From Bordetella parapertussis (GTDB taxonomy: Bacteria; Pseudomonadota; Gammaproteobacteria; Burkholderiales; Burkholderiaceae_D): 64,000 bases of DNA. Each line of letters begins with the position of its first letter. Position 1 is the stretch's first letter. The notes under the pieces were generated by a model. The model had not been told where the DNA came from, ran no database searches, and saw only the letters and a list, made by a program, of their open reading frames with translations. The position numbers and the translations under genes are program-made. The stretch spans positions 62,001 through 126,000 of the forward strand of contig CAMBFZ010000005.1 in the NCBI GenBank assembly GCA_945866125.1, read 5' to 3'. Shown piece after piece: positions 46,665 to 56,033 of this stretch.

Positions 46665-47666
46665 TCAGACTGGTGCTGCGTTCGTATAGAGATATTGGGC
46701 GAGCGAGGCTTTGTCGTGCAGATCGAGCTTACGATATAAGTGGGCAAGCTGATTGCGCACCGTATGATGTGACACACCGAGTTCGCGCGCGATCTGCTTG
46801 TGGCTCATGCCAGCAGCAAAACGTCGCGCCACCACAAACTCGCGCGGTGTTAAAACTTCAAGCGCATCGATCGGCCGAATCCGGCACATGTTAAAACCAT
46901 GCTGACGCAGCATGCTGATTTCGATTTGTTTACCCCGATACGGTTTACCGGCGCGCAGAAGTTCCAGGGCCACTTCCGGAATCGATTCCGGTGCAACATC
47001 GGGCCACTCACGCTCAAGCAAATCAAAAAATCGCGGATCAGCGATATCGATTGCGCCCTGCATGCTGACCAGACCCGTCACAGCGCCATCGTTTTTTTTG
47101 CTATGTCGCTCAAGAGCCCGAGTACGATTAATACCGATGGCACGCGAGAGATGAATCCACAAACCGTGCAGACAAGCTGCATCAGTCTGCGCAAAGCGCA
47201 CATCATTTCGGCGATAGAGCACAATCCAACGCGCCGGCTTCGCGTGCGTCGGATCATCGCCATGCACCATCAAATGACAGAGCCCAAGTTCTTCGGCAAG
47301 ATTGCGCGGACCAGCTAATTCCTTCGTCTTGCGCGACGCATTGGGTGTCTTCCCTCTGCGGTATAACTCTCGGATACCACCGCGCGCCGGCGCAGACGGC
47401 GCATGACGAAATCCGTGGGCAACAGGGTCATCACTGAATGATGATTTCGCCAAAATCGATTCCGGCACAGTACGAGCCGGTGCGACACCGGTAGATTCGA
47501 GCGAAGCGCTTAACCCCGATTGCTGCCCCTCGCCGGTGCCGAACAGCACACCATCAAATCGGATCCAAGATTGCAACAGCCCGATCGCCTGCGTCAAAAA
47601 TTGATCGGGTGCAGCATATTCGGCCAACGCGTATAAATCTCTAACGGTGCTTGAGAATGCTTGCAA
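46665..47666 (-). CDS. LuxR-family transcriptional regulator
   Basis: A 333-residue regulator with an N-terminal domain I cannot assign (possibly GAF/PAS-like) and a C-terminal LuxR helix-turn-helix from about residue 268: LTPREFVVARRFAAGMSHKQ then IARELGVSHHTVRNQLAHLY. It is not a response regulator, since no receiver domain is visible. The start is a TTG at 47666, strongly supported by GGGGAGG five to six bases upstream; the next in-frame ATG is far inside. The target genes are unknown. rpiA lies 40 bases downstream and may share the transcript. Confidence 0.85.
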   Translation of the reverse strand: MQAFSSTVRDLYALAEYAAPDQFLTQAIGLLQSWIRFDGVLFGTGEGQQSGLSASLESTGVAPARTVPESILAKSSFSDDPVAHGFRHAPSAPARGGIRELYRRGKTPNASRKTKELAGPRNLAEELGLCHLMVHGDDPTHAKPARWIVLYRRNDVRFAQTDAACLHGLWIHLSRAIGINRTRALERHSKKNDGAVTGLVSMQGAIDIADPRFFDLLEREWPDVAPESIPEVALELLRAGKPYRGKQIEISMLRQHGFNMCRIRPIDALEVLTPREFVVARRFAAGMSHKQIARELGVSHHTVRNQLAHLYRKLDLHDKASLAQYLYTNAAPV

Positions 47667-48075
47667 AGGAACCTCCCCTGTCGTTCTGTCAATATCGGTG
47701 TCAACTCTTGTTCGATCAGCGTCGCATGATCAATTGAATCTAAGAGTTTTAATAAATATGCAACAAAACTATAGCATTTTTCAAACACACTTGTTGTCAA
47801 TCGAACAGTATTTTTATTTTATTTCTTATAAGGAAAATTCTGCGCAGAAGAGCGCAGAATTTTTAAGAGGATAGCGAAAGCGGCTGAATGCCGAATTGCA
47901 TTGGGACAAGCTTGGGGACTGAGACGATCGCAAGGGGCCTAACGCCGAACGGCTACAAATTGGCCACTAAGGCCTTGACTGTCCCGTCTGAAAAAAATTA
48001 CTGCTGCCCGTACATCTTCGAACTCACGGGAGAGCATTCAATGGATACCGCTTGTACCGCCGTGTGGCTTTCGCT
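47667..48075. other. 409-base gene-poor region upstream of the LuxR gene
   Basis: No convincing gene. The part next to the LuxR gene (about 47720-47835) is very AT-rich and probably holds its promoter. A strong terminator lies at 47834-47863 (listed separately). The remainder (47870-48075) has a short open frame that runs into eda on the opposite strand and was not accepted. Confidence 0.5.
47834..47863 (-). terminator. Perfect hairpin terminator, probably of edd-eda
   Basis: A perfect 12-bp inverted repeat AAAATTCTGCGC / GCGCAGAATTTT around a six-base loop, with T-runs on both strands. It lies 213 bases beyond the eda stop and is the first clear terminator in that direction. It could also stop transcription entering from the plus strand. 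Confidence 0.7.
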
Positions 48076-48723
48076 TCAGACCAAAGCCCCTACCCGCAAA
48101 GTGGAAGCGGCATAAGCCAGCGCCGTGATCCCTGCCCAATCGCCGCTTGCGATGACTTCTTTCGGTGTGAGCCAAGACCCGCCCACGCAGGCGACGTTAT
48201 CGCAAGCCAGAAACGCGGCCGCGCTATCCTGCGTAATGCCACCGGTCGGACAAAACACCAAGTCCGGCAGAGGACCGCGCAAGGCCTTGAGCATGCCGAC
48301 GCCACCGGCGGTTACTGCAGGAAATAATTTTTGATGGACAAACCCGGCCTCACGCGCTGCCATCGCCTCAGACGGCGTCATCACCCCGGGCAGCAGCGGC
48401 AAGCCACTCTGGCGCGCGGCATCGACGAGCGTTGCCGTCAATCCGGGCGACACCCCAAAGACCGCACCAGCGTCGCGGGCCAGCTTGAATTCGTCGGGAC
48501 GGGTCAGGGTCCCAACGCCGATGATGGCCTCGGGCACCGCTTGCGCGATGGCGCGTATCGCGGCGAGAGCATGCACCGTCCGCAAGGTAATCTCTAGCAC
48601 CCGAATGCCCCCCGCGACCAAGGCCTGCGCCAACGGCACGGCGTGCTCAATGTGTTCGATCGCGATCACCGGCATCACCGGCGAGGCGCGCATGATGTCA
48701 GATAAATTTACGGGCCGGCTCAT
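48076..48723 (-). CDS. eda: 2-keto-3-deoxy-6-phosphogluconate aldolase
   Basis: Last step of the Entner-Doudoroff pathway: splits KDPG into pyruvate and glyceraldehyde 3-phosphate. The 215-residue protein has Glu44 and Arg48 in VLEITLRT, the Schiff-base Lys132 in HQKLFPA, and the phosphate-binding PTGGI segment. It overlaps edd by four bases (ATGA), so the two enzymes are made in a coupled way. Confidence 0.96.
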   Translation of the reverse strand: MSRPVNLSDIMRASPVMPVIAIEHIEHAVPLAQALVAGGIRVLEITLRTVHALAAIRAIAQAVPEAIIGVGTLTRPDEFKLARDAGAVFGVSPGLTATLVDAARQSGLPLLPGVMTPSEAMAAREAGFVHQKLFPAVTAGGVGMLKALRGPLPDLVFCPTGGITQDSAAAFLACDNVACVGGSWLTPKEVIASGDWAGITALAYAASTLRVGALV

Positions 48724-50630
48724 CGTTTTTGCCTTGTCACAGTATCTTCATCACTAAAAGGCTCGGCATCGGCATGCGCCAGATGGAGGGCCGTCTGATC
48801 GGGCAAGGCGGGCAATCCGAAGGTCGTGGCACCCTGCTCGGCTTGGCTCACGCTGGAGCGAAACATCGCAAACAATTCACGCCCCATGCCAAGCCCGTTT
48901 GCAGACAGATCGGCCTGAGCCGGCGCACGTGCTTGCCACAGCTGTTCATCGACCAGCGCTTGCAAGGATCCTGCCGCCGCATCAAGTAAAATCAGGTCAC
49001 CATCGCGCACCCGACCCAACGCACCGCCACCCAAGACTTCGGGTGAAACGTGAATGGCCGCCGGTACTTTGCCCGATGCCCCCGACATGCGGCCATCGGT
49101 AACAAGCGCCACATGAAAGCCTGCATCTTGCAAGCTGCCCAAGGCCGGCGTCATCGCATGCAACTCGGGCATGCCATTGGCGCGCGGGCCCTGAAAAATC
49201 AGCACAGCGACAAAATCGCGCTGCAACTGACCCGCATGAAAAGCCTGCATGAAGTCCTCTTGCGATTGGAACACAATGGCCGGCGCCTCGACGCGCTGGT
49301 GCTCTGGCTTGACTGCCGAGATTTTAATCACAGCCCGACCCACATTACCTTTGAGCAGACGCACGCCTCCGTCCGGCGAAAATGGCGCGGCCACCGGGCG
49401 CAAGATAGCGGTGCTGGCACTGTCTGCCGGTGCCGCGCGCCAGTGTACCTGCCCGTCCGCAGCCAGCAGCGGCTCGGCGCAATGCGCGCGCAAGCCGCGC
49501 CCGAGTACCGTGGTTACATCGTCATGCAACAAACCGGCATCAAGCAATTCACGCATCACAAAGCCGGTGCTACCAGCGGCATGAAAGGCATTGATGTCGG
49601 CGTCACCATTCGGATAGATACGTGCCAGCAGCGGTACTGCGGCCGAGAGCGCATCGAAGTCGTCCCAGTCGATGATGATGCCGGCAGCCTTGGCAATCGC
49701 TACCAGATGTAGTGTGTGATTTGTGGATCCGCCGGTCGCAAGCAAAGCGACGATCGCATTGACGATGGATTTTTCGTCGACTACCTGTCCGACCGGAATC
49801 GGCTGCGCCGATAAACCACTGATGGCAACAGCACGCTGCGCCGCCGCTGCAGTCAACGCATTCCGCAAAGGCGTGTGCGGCTCAATGAATGCAGCGCCCG
49901 GCAGATGCAAGCCCATGACTTCCATCAGAAGCTGATTACTATTGGCGGTGCCGTAAAAAGTGCAGGTGCCGGCTTCGTGGTACGACTGCGATTCAGCTTC
50001 CAGCAGGGCCTCCCGATCGATTTTGCCTTGTGCGTAGAGCTGGCGGATACGGGATTTTTCGGGGTTGGGCATGCCACTGCGCATGGGGCCACCCGGTATG
50101 AATACCGCCGGCAAATGACCAAAGTGCAATGCGCCGATCAAAAGCCCCGGCACAATTTTGTCGCAAATACCGAGATAGACTGCCCCATCAAACATATTGT
50201 GGGACAGCGCCACGGCAGTAGCCATCGCGATAGTATCGCGCGAAAATAGCGACAGCTCCATGCCGGGCTGCCCCTGCGTGATGCCATCGCACATAGCCGG
50301 CACCCCACCCGCAAATTGCGCCACGCCACCGACGGCTCGCACGGCTTCGCGGATCACAGCCGGAAAATGTTCGTAAGGCTGATGCGCGGAGAGCATGTCG
50401 TTATACGCCGAGACAATCGCAATCGAGGGCGCACGAAGCTGCCGCAATGCGAGCTTGTCGTTAGCAGGGAAAGCTGCAAAACCGTGCGCGAGGTTGGTAC
50501 ACGACAGTGCACCACGTTGCACGCCCTGACGGCTGGCTGCGACCAAACGGGCAAGATAGACCGTACGCGTCGGAGCACTCCGTCCAGTAATACGCGCTGT
50601 GACAGCCGCGAGAGCAGGATGAACAGTCAT
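48720..50630 (-). CDS. edd: Phosphogluconate dehydratase
   Basis: Dehydrates 6-phosphogluconate to KDPG. The 636-residue protein belongs to the IlvD/Edd iron-sulfur dehydratases. Cysteines that could bind the cluster occur in PAMCDGITQGQPGMELSLFS and VYLGICDKIVPG, with further family motifs FIPGGPMRSGMPN, GTCTFYGTANSNQ and VTDGRMSGASGKVPAA. It is the first gene of edd-eda and is divergent from pgi-zwf-hexR. A HexR-like operator lies 29 bases before its start. Confidence 0.96.
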   Translation of the reverse strand: MTVHPALAAVTARITGRSAPTRTVYLARLVAASRQGVQRGALSCTNLAHGFAAFPANDKLALRQLRAPSIAIVSAYNDMLSAHQPYEHFPAVIREAVRAVGGVAQFAGGVPAMCDGITQGQPGMELSLFSRDTIAMATAVALSHNMFDGAVYLGICDKIVPGLLIGALHFGHLPAVFIPGGPMRSGMPNPEKSRIRQLYAQGKIDREALLEAESQSYHEAGTCTFYGTANSNQLLMEVMGLHLPGAAFIEPHTPLRNALTAAAAQRAVAISGLSAQPIPVGQVVDEKSIVNAIVALLATGGSTNHTLHLVAIAKAAGIIIDWDDFDALSAAVPLLARIYPNGDADINAFHAAGSTGFVMRELLDAGLLHDDVTTVLGRGLRAHCAEPLLAADGQVHWRAAPADSASTAILRPVAAPFSPDGGVRLLKGNVGRAVIKISAVKPEHQRVEAPAIVFQSQEDFMQAFHAGQLQRDFVAVLIFQGPRANGMPELHAMTPALGSLQDAGFHVALVTDGRMSGASGKVPAAIHVSPEVLGGGALGRVRDGDLILLDAAAGSLQALVDEQLWQARAPAQADLSANGLGMGRELFAMFRSSVSQAEQGATTFGLPALPDQTALHLAHADAEPFSDEDTVTRQKR

Positions 50631-50658
50631 GGTTTACACTTTTTGGATTGAAATTTTA

Positions 50659-50673
50659 TGAAATAATACTACA
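50659..50673. promoter_or_regulatory. HexR-like operator upstream of edd
   Basis: TGAAATAATACTACA differs by one base from the TGTARTWWWACTACA pattern I associate with HexR sites in proteobacteria. It lies 29 bases before the edd start and overlaps the likely promoter. The regulator gene hexR is about 3.4 kb away in the divergent operon, which supports the assignment. Confidence 0.65.
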
Positions 50674-50848
50674 TAATTTTAATCAAAGTCATCGGAAAAG
50701 TATGGTCGATATCGCAAAAAGGAAGTAATGACAAACTCGAAATTATGCCTATACACAGACGCATTTTCTGCCTATAAGCCTTGATATACTTCAAACTGAG
50801 ACACAATAAGGTTCGACCATAGAACGCCATAGTGGCGCCGAAAAAAAT

Positions 50849-50863
50849 TGTAGTGAATTTACC
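50849..50863. promoter_or_regulatory. HexR-like operator upstream of pgi
   Basis: TGTAGTGAATTTACC has a perfect left half-site (TGTAGT) and a four-of-six right half-site. It lies 70 bases before the pgi ATG, ahead of a possible -10 TATAGT at 50884-50889. It is a weaker match than the edd-proximal site. Confidence 0.45.
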
Positions 50864-50932
50864 TAATAATCACATAAGTCCCGTATAGTTTCATTATTTC
50901 GCCACCCGACTCCCTTGAGAAATCATTGCGCC

Positions 50933-52585
50933 ATGTCCGATTCGATTAACCCGTCCACGTCCCTGCCTCCTGAATTCGCCGCGCTATCCCAGCATGCTTG
51001 CGATGCACGCCATTGGCGTTTACGTCAGCTATTTGAAGCCAACCCGCAGCGCTTTGATCAATACTCCGTGTCCGCAGCCGGCCTGTTCCTTGATTTTTCC
51101 AAAAACCATCTGACCGATGAGACGCTCACGCTGCTCACTGAACTCGCCCAGGACTGCAATCTTGAGCAACTGCGCGAAGCGTTGTTTGACGGCACCCACA
51201 TCAACCTCACTGAAGACCGGCCAGCGATGCATACGGCCTTGCGCCTGCCGCCGGGCACCGAATGCATCGTTGACGAAACCAATATCGCCGCCGATATTGA
51301 AGCGGTCCTGGCGCACATCGAAAATTTCAGCGACGCCGTGCGCAATGGCAGCTGGCGCGGCTTTGACGGTGACGCCATCACTGACATCGTCAACATCGGC
51401 ATAGGCGGCTCCGACCTTGGCCCCGCGATGAGCTGTGCAGCCCTACGTGCTTTTGCGCAGCCCGGACTGCGGTTGCATTTTTTGTCGAACGTTGACGGCC
51501 ATGCGATTGATGCCACCTTAGCCGGTTTGCGACCGCACACGACGCTCTTCATCGTTGCCTCCAAGAGCTTTACCACCCAGGAAACCATGCTCAATGCGCA
51601 TGCCGCACGACGCTGGTTTTTGCAGCAAGGGCCACAGTCCGGGCTAGCCCGTCATTTTGTTGCCGTCTCAACCAACGCCGCTGCTGTTAGCGAATTCGGC
51701 ATCGATACGGCCAATATGTTCCCCTTCTGGAATTGGGTTGGCGGTCGTTTTTCTGTCTGGTCGGCGATTGGATTGCCGTTGGTAATAGCTATCGGCATGA
51801 CACGCTTCCGTGAATTTTTAGCCGGCGCACATGCGATGGATTTGCATTTTCGCAGTGCGCCGCTGGCGCGCAATATGCCCGTTTTGCTGGCCCTGACAAG
51901 CTTCTGGTATCGCCAGTTTTTTGGTAGCACCTCGCAGCTGATTGCGCCCTATCATCACGACCTGGCTCTGTTTCCTTCGTATCTGCAGCAACTTGAGATG
52001 GAAAGCAATGGCAAGTGCGTCACGCGCGATGGCAAGCCACTGACGATTCCAAGCTCACCAGTGGTCTGGGGTAGTGTCGGCACCAATGGCCAGCATGCGT
52101 ATTTTCAATTGCTGCATCAGGGCACCGATCTGATTCCGGTCGATTTCATCGCTGCATTAAAACCAGCACATCCGCACACGGACCTGCATCGGGCACTACT
52201 GGCAAATTGTTTTGCGCAATCCGAGGCGCTGATGCGCGGCAAAAACGCGGCCGAAGTCAAAGCAGAAATGCGGACCCATCAAGTGCCCGCTGCGGCGCTG
52301 CAAACACTGTTACCGCATCGCGTATTTCCGGGCAACCGGCCCAGCAACACGCTACTGATGGATCAGCTGACGCCTGCCACGCTGGGAGCATTGATTGCGC
52401 TCTACGAACACAAGGCGTTCGTTCTGGGAGTGCTATGGAATATCAACAGCTTCGATCAATGGGGCGTGGAGCTTGGCAAGGCGCTAGCCGGACGCATCTT
52501 GCCCGAACTGGAAGACGGGCTAGTGGCCGGCTTGCATGACAGCTCAACGGCCGGCTTGATCGCACGCGCGTATCGCGCTAAGTAA
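50933..52585 (+). CDS. pgi: Glucose-6-phosphate isomerase
   Basis: Interconverts glucose 6-phosphate and fructose 6-phosphate. The 550-residue protein has the PGI signatures DIVNIGIGGSDLGPAM, FIVASKSFTTQET, GGRFSVWSAIGLP and GNRPSNTLLMD. ATG 50933 is preferred over an in-frame TTG six codons upstream; no strong ribosome binding site is seen. It is the first gene of pgi-zwf-hexR. In a bacterium using the Entner-Doudoroff route it would recycle triose-derived fructose 6-phosphate into zwf. Confidence 0.96.
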   Translation: MSDSINPSTSLPPEFAALSQHACDARHWRLRQLFEANPQRFDQYSVSAAGLFLDFSKNHLTDETLTLLTELAQDCNLEQLREALFDGTHINLTEDRPAMHTALRLPPGTECIVDETNIAADIEAVLAHIENFSDAVRNGSWRGFDGDAITDIVNIGIGGSDLGPAMSCAALRAFAQPGLRLHFLSNVDGHAIDATLAGLRPHTTLFIVASKSFTTQETMLNAHAARRWFLQQGPQSGLARHFVAVSTNAAAVSEFGIDTANMFPFWNWVGGRFSVWSAIGLPLVIAIGMTRFREFLAGAHAMDLHFRSAPLARNMPVLLALTSFWYRQFFGSTSQLIAPYHHDLALFPSYLQQLEMESNGKCVTRDGKPLTIPSSPVVWGSVGTNGQHAYFQLLHQGTDLIPVDFIAALKPAHPHTDLHRALLANCFAQSEALMRGKNAAEVKAEMRTHQVPAAALQTLLPHRVFPGNRPSNTLLMDQLTPATLGALIALYEHKAFVLGVLWNINSFDQWGVELGKALAGRILPELEDGLVAGLHDSSTAGLIARAYRAK

Positions 52586-52601
52586 ACAGAGAATTTTTAT
52601 C

Positions 52602-54074
52602 ATGTCTATCAGCGACTTCGATCTCGTGCTGTTTGGCGGCAGTGGTGATCTTGCGATGCGCAAGTTATTACCTGCCCTGTATGCGCTGTGTCGCGACAAA
52701 CGCCTGCCGGACAATGGTCGCGTCATTTGCGTTGGTCGTCAGGCTTGGGACACCGCACAGTTTTTGGCAGCCGTCGACCAGGACGCCAAGCCACACATTG
52801 CGTCTGACGCCCTGCAACCGGCACAGTGGGCGACATTTTGCGCACGCGTACGCTATGTTGCCATCGATGCGGTCGATGCGAGCAGTTATGCGCCACTGAT
52901 TGATGCGCTGCGTACCGAGCCTGCACTGACACGGATTTTTTATCTGGCCACGCCACCCCATCTGTTTGCCCGCATCTGTCATGCGCTGGACGAATGCAAA
53001 CTGGCTACGCCACATTCACGCGTGGTACTGGAAAAGCCGCTTGGGCGCGACCTGAACAGCGCACGCCAGATCAACGCCGAAGTCGGGCGAGTATTTAGCG
53101 AATCGCAAATTTTCCGGATCGATCACTATCTCGGCAAAGAGGCCGTACAAAACCTCCTGGCGCTACGCTTCGGTAATGTGCTGCTTGAGCCACTATGGCG
53201 GCGCGAATGGATTTCCGATGTGCAGATCACGATTGCCGAAGAAATCGGCGTTGGTAACCGAATGGGTTATTACGACAGCGCCGGCGCCTTGCGCGACATG
53301 CTGCAAAACCATTTACTCCAGCTACTCTGCATCGTCGCCATGGAGCCACCGGTGTCGATCAGCCCCGATGCTGTGCGCGATGAAAAGCTCAAGGTGCTGC
53401 GCTCACTCAAGCGCTTCACGCCAGATACCCTGACCCACAATGTCGTGCGCGGTCAGTACCGGGCCGGCTATGTGCATGGCAATGCCGTACCCGGCTACCG
53501 CCATGAGCCCGACGCCGATGCGGGTTCGCGCACCGAAACCTTCGTTGCCGTGAAAGCAGAGATCAATAGCTGGCGCTGGACAGGCGTGCCATTTTATCTG
53601 CGCACCGGCAAGCGCATGGCGGACCAGTTAGCCGAGATTGTGGTGCGCTTCAAATCTTTACCGCATTCGATTTTTACCCAACCATCGGGTAGCTTTCAGG
53701 CCAATTCTCTCGTCATACGCTTGCAGCCGGACGAAGGCTTGCACCTAAACCTGATGTCAAAAATTCCCGGCGACGGCATGCGTTTAAAGCCCGTCGATCT
53801 GGAACTGGATTTCCGTGAGAGCTTCAAGATGCCGCGCATGGACGCCTATGAGCGATTGCTGCTGGATGTATTACGCGGTCAGCTCACACTATTCATGCGC
53901 AGCGACGAGCTTGAAGCGGCGTGGGAATGGGTCGAGCCGATTCTGAATTTTTGGGAGCAGGACGGCGGCGCACCGGCGCCCTACGCAGCCGGCAGCTGGG
54001 GCCCGGCGGCGGCCAATGCACTTATTGGTCGCGATGGTTTGCAGTGGCGCGAAGAAGCCTTGCCCGAGGTGTAA
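52602..54074 (+). CDS. zwf: Glucose-6-phosphate 1-dehydrogenase
   Basis: Oxidises glucose 6-phosphate to 6-phosphogluconolactone, making NADPH and feeding edd-eda. The 490-residue protein has the dinucleotide-binding start VLFGGSGDLAMRKLLPALY, the substrate-binding motif RIDHYLGKE at 172-180 and later GVPFYLRTGKRM. It follows pgi by 16 bases and precedes hexR by three. A 6-phosphogluconolactonase gene (pgl), often beside zwf, is absent here. Confidence 0.96.
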   Translation: MSISDFDLVLFGGSGDLAMRKLLPALYALCRDKRLPDNGRVICVGRQAWDTAQFLAAVDQDAKPHIASDALQPAQWATFCARVRYVAIDAVDASSYAPLIDALRTEPALTRIFYLATPPHLFARICHALDECKLATPHSRVVLEKPLGRDLNSARQINAEVGRVFSESQIFRIDHYLGKEAVQNLLALRFGNVLLEPLWRREWISDVQITIAEEIGVGNRMGYYDSAGALRDMLQNHLLQLLCIVAMEPPVSISPDAVRDEKLKVLRSLKRFTPDTLTHNVVRGQYRAGYVHGNAVPGYRHEPDADAGSRTETFVAVKAEINSWRWTGVPFYLRTGKRMADQLAEIVVRFKSLPHSIFTQPSGSFQANSLVIRLQPDEGLHLNLMSKIPGDGMRLKPVDLELDFRESFKMPRMDAYERLLLDVLRGQLTLFMRSDELEAAWEWVEPILNFWEQDGGAPAPYAAGSWGPAAANALIGRDGLQWREEALPEV

Positions 54075-54077
54075 TTG

Positions 54078-54944
54078 ATGCTGCTGGATTCGATTCGCAA
54101 CCGACTTGATACGCTCTCCAAGTCCGAGCGCAAGGTAGCGCTTGCCGTGCTCGCCAAACCTGAATTAACGATTGCTGAAAATATCAGTGCACTGGCGCGC
54201 CTAGCGCAGGTCTCGGAGCCGACCGTCGTACGATTTTGCCGCACGCTAGGCTTGGATGGCTGGCATGAATTCAAACTCAAGCTCGCGCAAAGCTTGGCAC
54301 TGACGCCTAAGCTGAGCGATAGCGCTATGCGGCAGGATGATCTCGTCGTCGATCTGATCGACAAGATTTGCAGCCGATCCGTTAATGCCTTGCTAGATCT
54401 GCGCAGTTCGCTCAATGTAGACCGCGTCGAGCAGGCGCTTACCGTGCTGTCGCGCGCGACCAAGATCGAATTGTACGGACAAGGCAGTTCCGGCATCATC
54501 GCCATGGATGCGCAACATAAATTTTTCCGCTCTGGCGTCCCTGCGGTGGCCTATGTCGATCCGCATATTCATCATATTTCTGCGGCGTTATTGACGCGCA
54601 GCGATGTCGTGGTCGCCATCTCGCAGCGCGGCCATAACACGGCGCTATTACGCAGCGTGCTACTAGCAAAAAAAGCTGGCGCCGAAATCGTGGTGCTGGC
54701 ACCATCAGGCACGCCGCTGAGTGAGGCGGCCACCGTGCCAGTCGACATAGATTTAGCCTTCGCGACCGACCCCTATACGCCAATCACGGCGCGACTGGCC
54801 TACCTAGTCGTCATCGATATACTCGCCGTTGGTCTGGCGTTGCGAAAAGGACCGGTGTTCCGGCGCAAAATGCTAAGTGCTCAAAAAGCTTTAAAAAAAA
54901 TCGATATGGAACTCGATTCTTTCCTGCCGCATCCCCCGCGCTGA
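54078..54944 (+). CDS. hexR: HexR transcriptional regulator (RpiR family)
   Basis: Repressor or dual regulator of sugar catabolism that responds to KDPG in related bacteria. The 288-residue protein has an N-terminal RpiR-type helix-turn-helix (about 1-77; LARLAQVSEPTVVRFCRTLG) and a C-terminal SIS sugar-phosphate domain (about 124-262; IELYGQGSSGIIAMDAQHKF). ATG 54078 is three bases after the zwf stop, with GAGG upstream. Its likely targets are the two palindromes in the edd-pgi intergenic region, one of them in front of its own operon, implying autoregulation. Confidence 0.93.
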   Translation: MLLDSIRNRLDTLSKSERKVALAVLAKPELTIAENISALARLAQVSEPTVVRFCRTLGLDGWHEFKLKLAQSLALTPKLSDSAMRQDDLVVDLIDKICSRSVNALLDLRSSLNVDRVEQALTVLSRATKIELYGQGSSGIIAMDAQHKFFRSGVPAVAYVDPHIHHISAALLTRSDVVVAISQRGHNTALLRSVLLAKKAGAEIVVLAPSGTPLSEAATVPVDIDLAFATDPYTPITARLAYLVVIDILAVGLALRKGPVFRRKMLSAQKALKKIDMELDSFLPHPPR

Positions 54945-55097
54945 GCAAAGGGCTTGAGGGATTGCGTACAATAGGCCGAAAATTTTGTTAGCGGGTCATT
55001 CAATGGAAGAACCAGAGTGTCAGCTTCTTCCGCGAGACGCCGGACTCATCATCATTTTTTAAAATTTACTAACCCGATTTTTTGTATGTGAACCGCC

Positions 55098-56033
55098 ATG
55101 AACCAGCTGGATCAATTAAAGCAGTACACCACCGTGGTTGCCGATACCGGCGACTTTCAATCGATCGAGGCCTATGCGCCGCGTGACGCGACCACCAACC
55201 CCTCGCTGATTTTGAAGGCAGTACAAAAGCCAGAATACCGACCCTTGCTGGAGCAAACAGCGCAGCAGCACAATACAAAATCCACCAGCGACATCATCGA
55301 CCATTTGCTGATCGCATTCGGCACAAAAATCTTGTCGATCATCCCCGGGCGCGTCTCCACCGAGACCGATGCGCGCTTATCCTTTGATACAGCCGCCACC
55401 ATCGAAAAAGGCCGGGCGCTGATTGCCTTGTATGAAGCCGCAGGGGTATCGCGCGAGCGGGTGTTAATCAAGATCGCGTCCACCTGGGAAGGCATTCGTG
55501 CAGCAGAAGTGTTAGAGCGCGAAGGCATTCGCTGCAACATGACCTTGCTATTTTCACTGCCGCAGGCGATTGCCTGCGCCGAAGCCGGTGCACAACTGAT
55601 CTCGCCTTTCGTCGGGCGCATCTATGACTGGTATAAAAAAGCCAGCGGCGAAGACTACACAGGCGACGCTGATCCCGGTGTGCAGTCGGTTAAGCGCATT
55701 TATGCGTACTATAAAAAATTTGGCTACCCCACCGAAGTCATGGGAGCGAGCTTTCGCAACATCTCGCAGATCATTGAGCTGGCCGGCTGCGATCTACTGA
55801 CGATCAGCCCGGAGCTGCTGCAAAAACTTGCCGAGACCGAGGCGCCACTCACACGCAAACTTTCGGCTGATGCCGCTGCGACGTCGACATTGGAAAAAAT
55901 ATCGCTGGACGAAAAAACATTCCGGTTCATGTTGAACGACGATGCAATGGCCACAGAAAAACTCGCCGAGGGAATCCGTTTATTTTGCGCCGATGCGGCC
56001 AAGCTCGACGCGCTCGTTGCTTCTGTGCGCTAG
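55098..56033 (+). CDS. tal: Transaldolase
   Basis: Transfers a dihydroxyacetone unit between sugar phosphates in the non-oxidative pentose phosphate pathway. The 311-residue protein has DATTNPSLILKA and the Schiff-base lysine Lys125 in RVLIKIASTWEG. It lies 153 bases downstream of hexR and may have its own promoter. A 19-codon open frame (55003-55062) sits in that gap, of unknown meaning. The TAG stop is inside a CTAG that also ends the convergent gene. Confidence 0.96.
   Translation: MNQLDQLKQYTTVVADTGDFQSIEAYAPRDATTNPSLILKAVQKPEYRPLLEQTAQQHNTKSTSDIIDHLLIAFGTKILSIIPGRVSTETDARLSFDTAATIEKGRALIALYEAAGVSRERVLIKIASTWEGIRAAEVLEREGIRCNMTLLFSLPQAIACAEAGAQLISPFVGRIYDWYKKASGEDYTGDADPGVQSVKRIYAYYKKFGYPTEVMGASFRNISQIIELAGCDLLTISPELLQKLAETEAPLTRKLSADAAATSTLEKISLDEKTFRFMLNDDAMATEKLAEGIRLFCADAAKLDALVASVR

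Noticed and set aside
47888..48115. 75-codon plus-strand open frame before eda
   Set aside because: No family resemblance, no ribosome binding site, and it runs into the 3' end of eda on the other strand.
49050..49712. 220-codon plus-strand open frame inside edd
   Set aside because: Antisense to edd, with no recognisable motif and no ribosome binding site.
55003..55062. 19-codon open frame upstream of tal as a leader peptide
   Set aside because: No ribosome binding site and no codon run typical of attenuation; too short to support alone.
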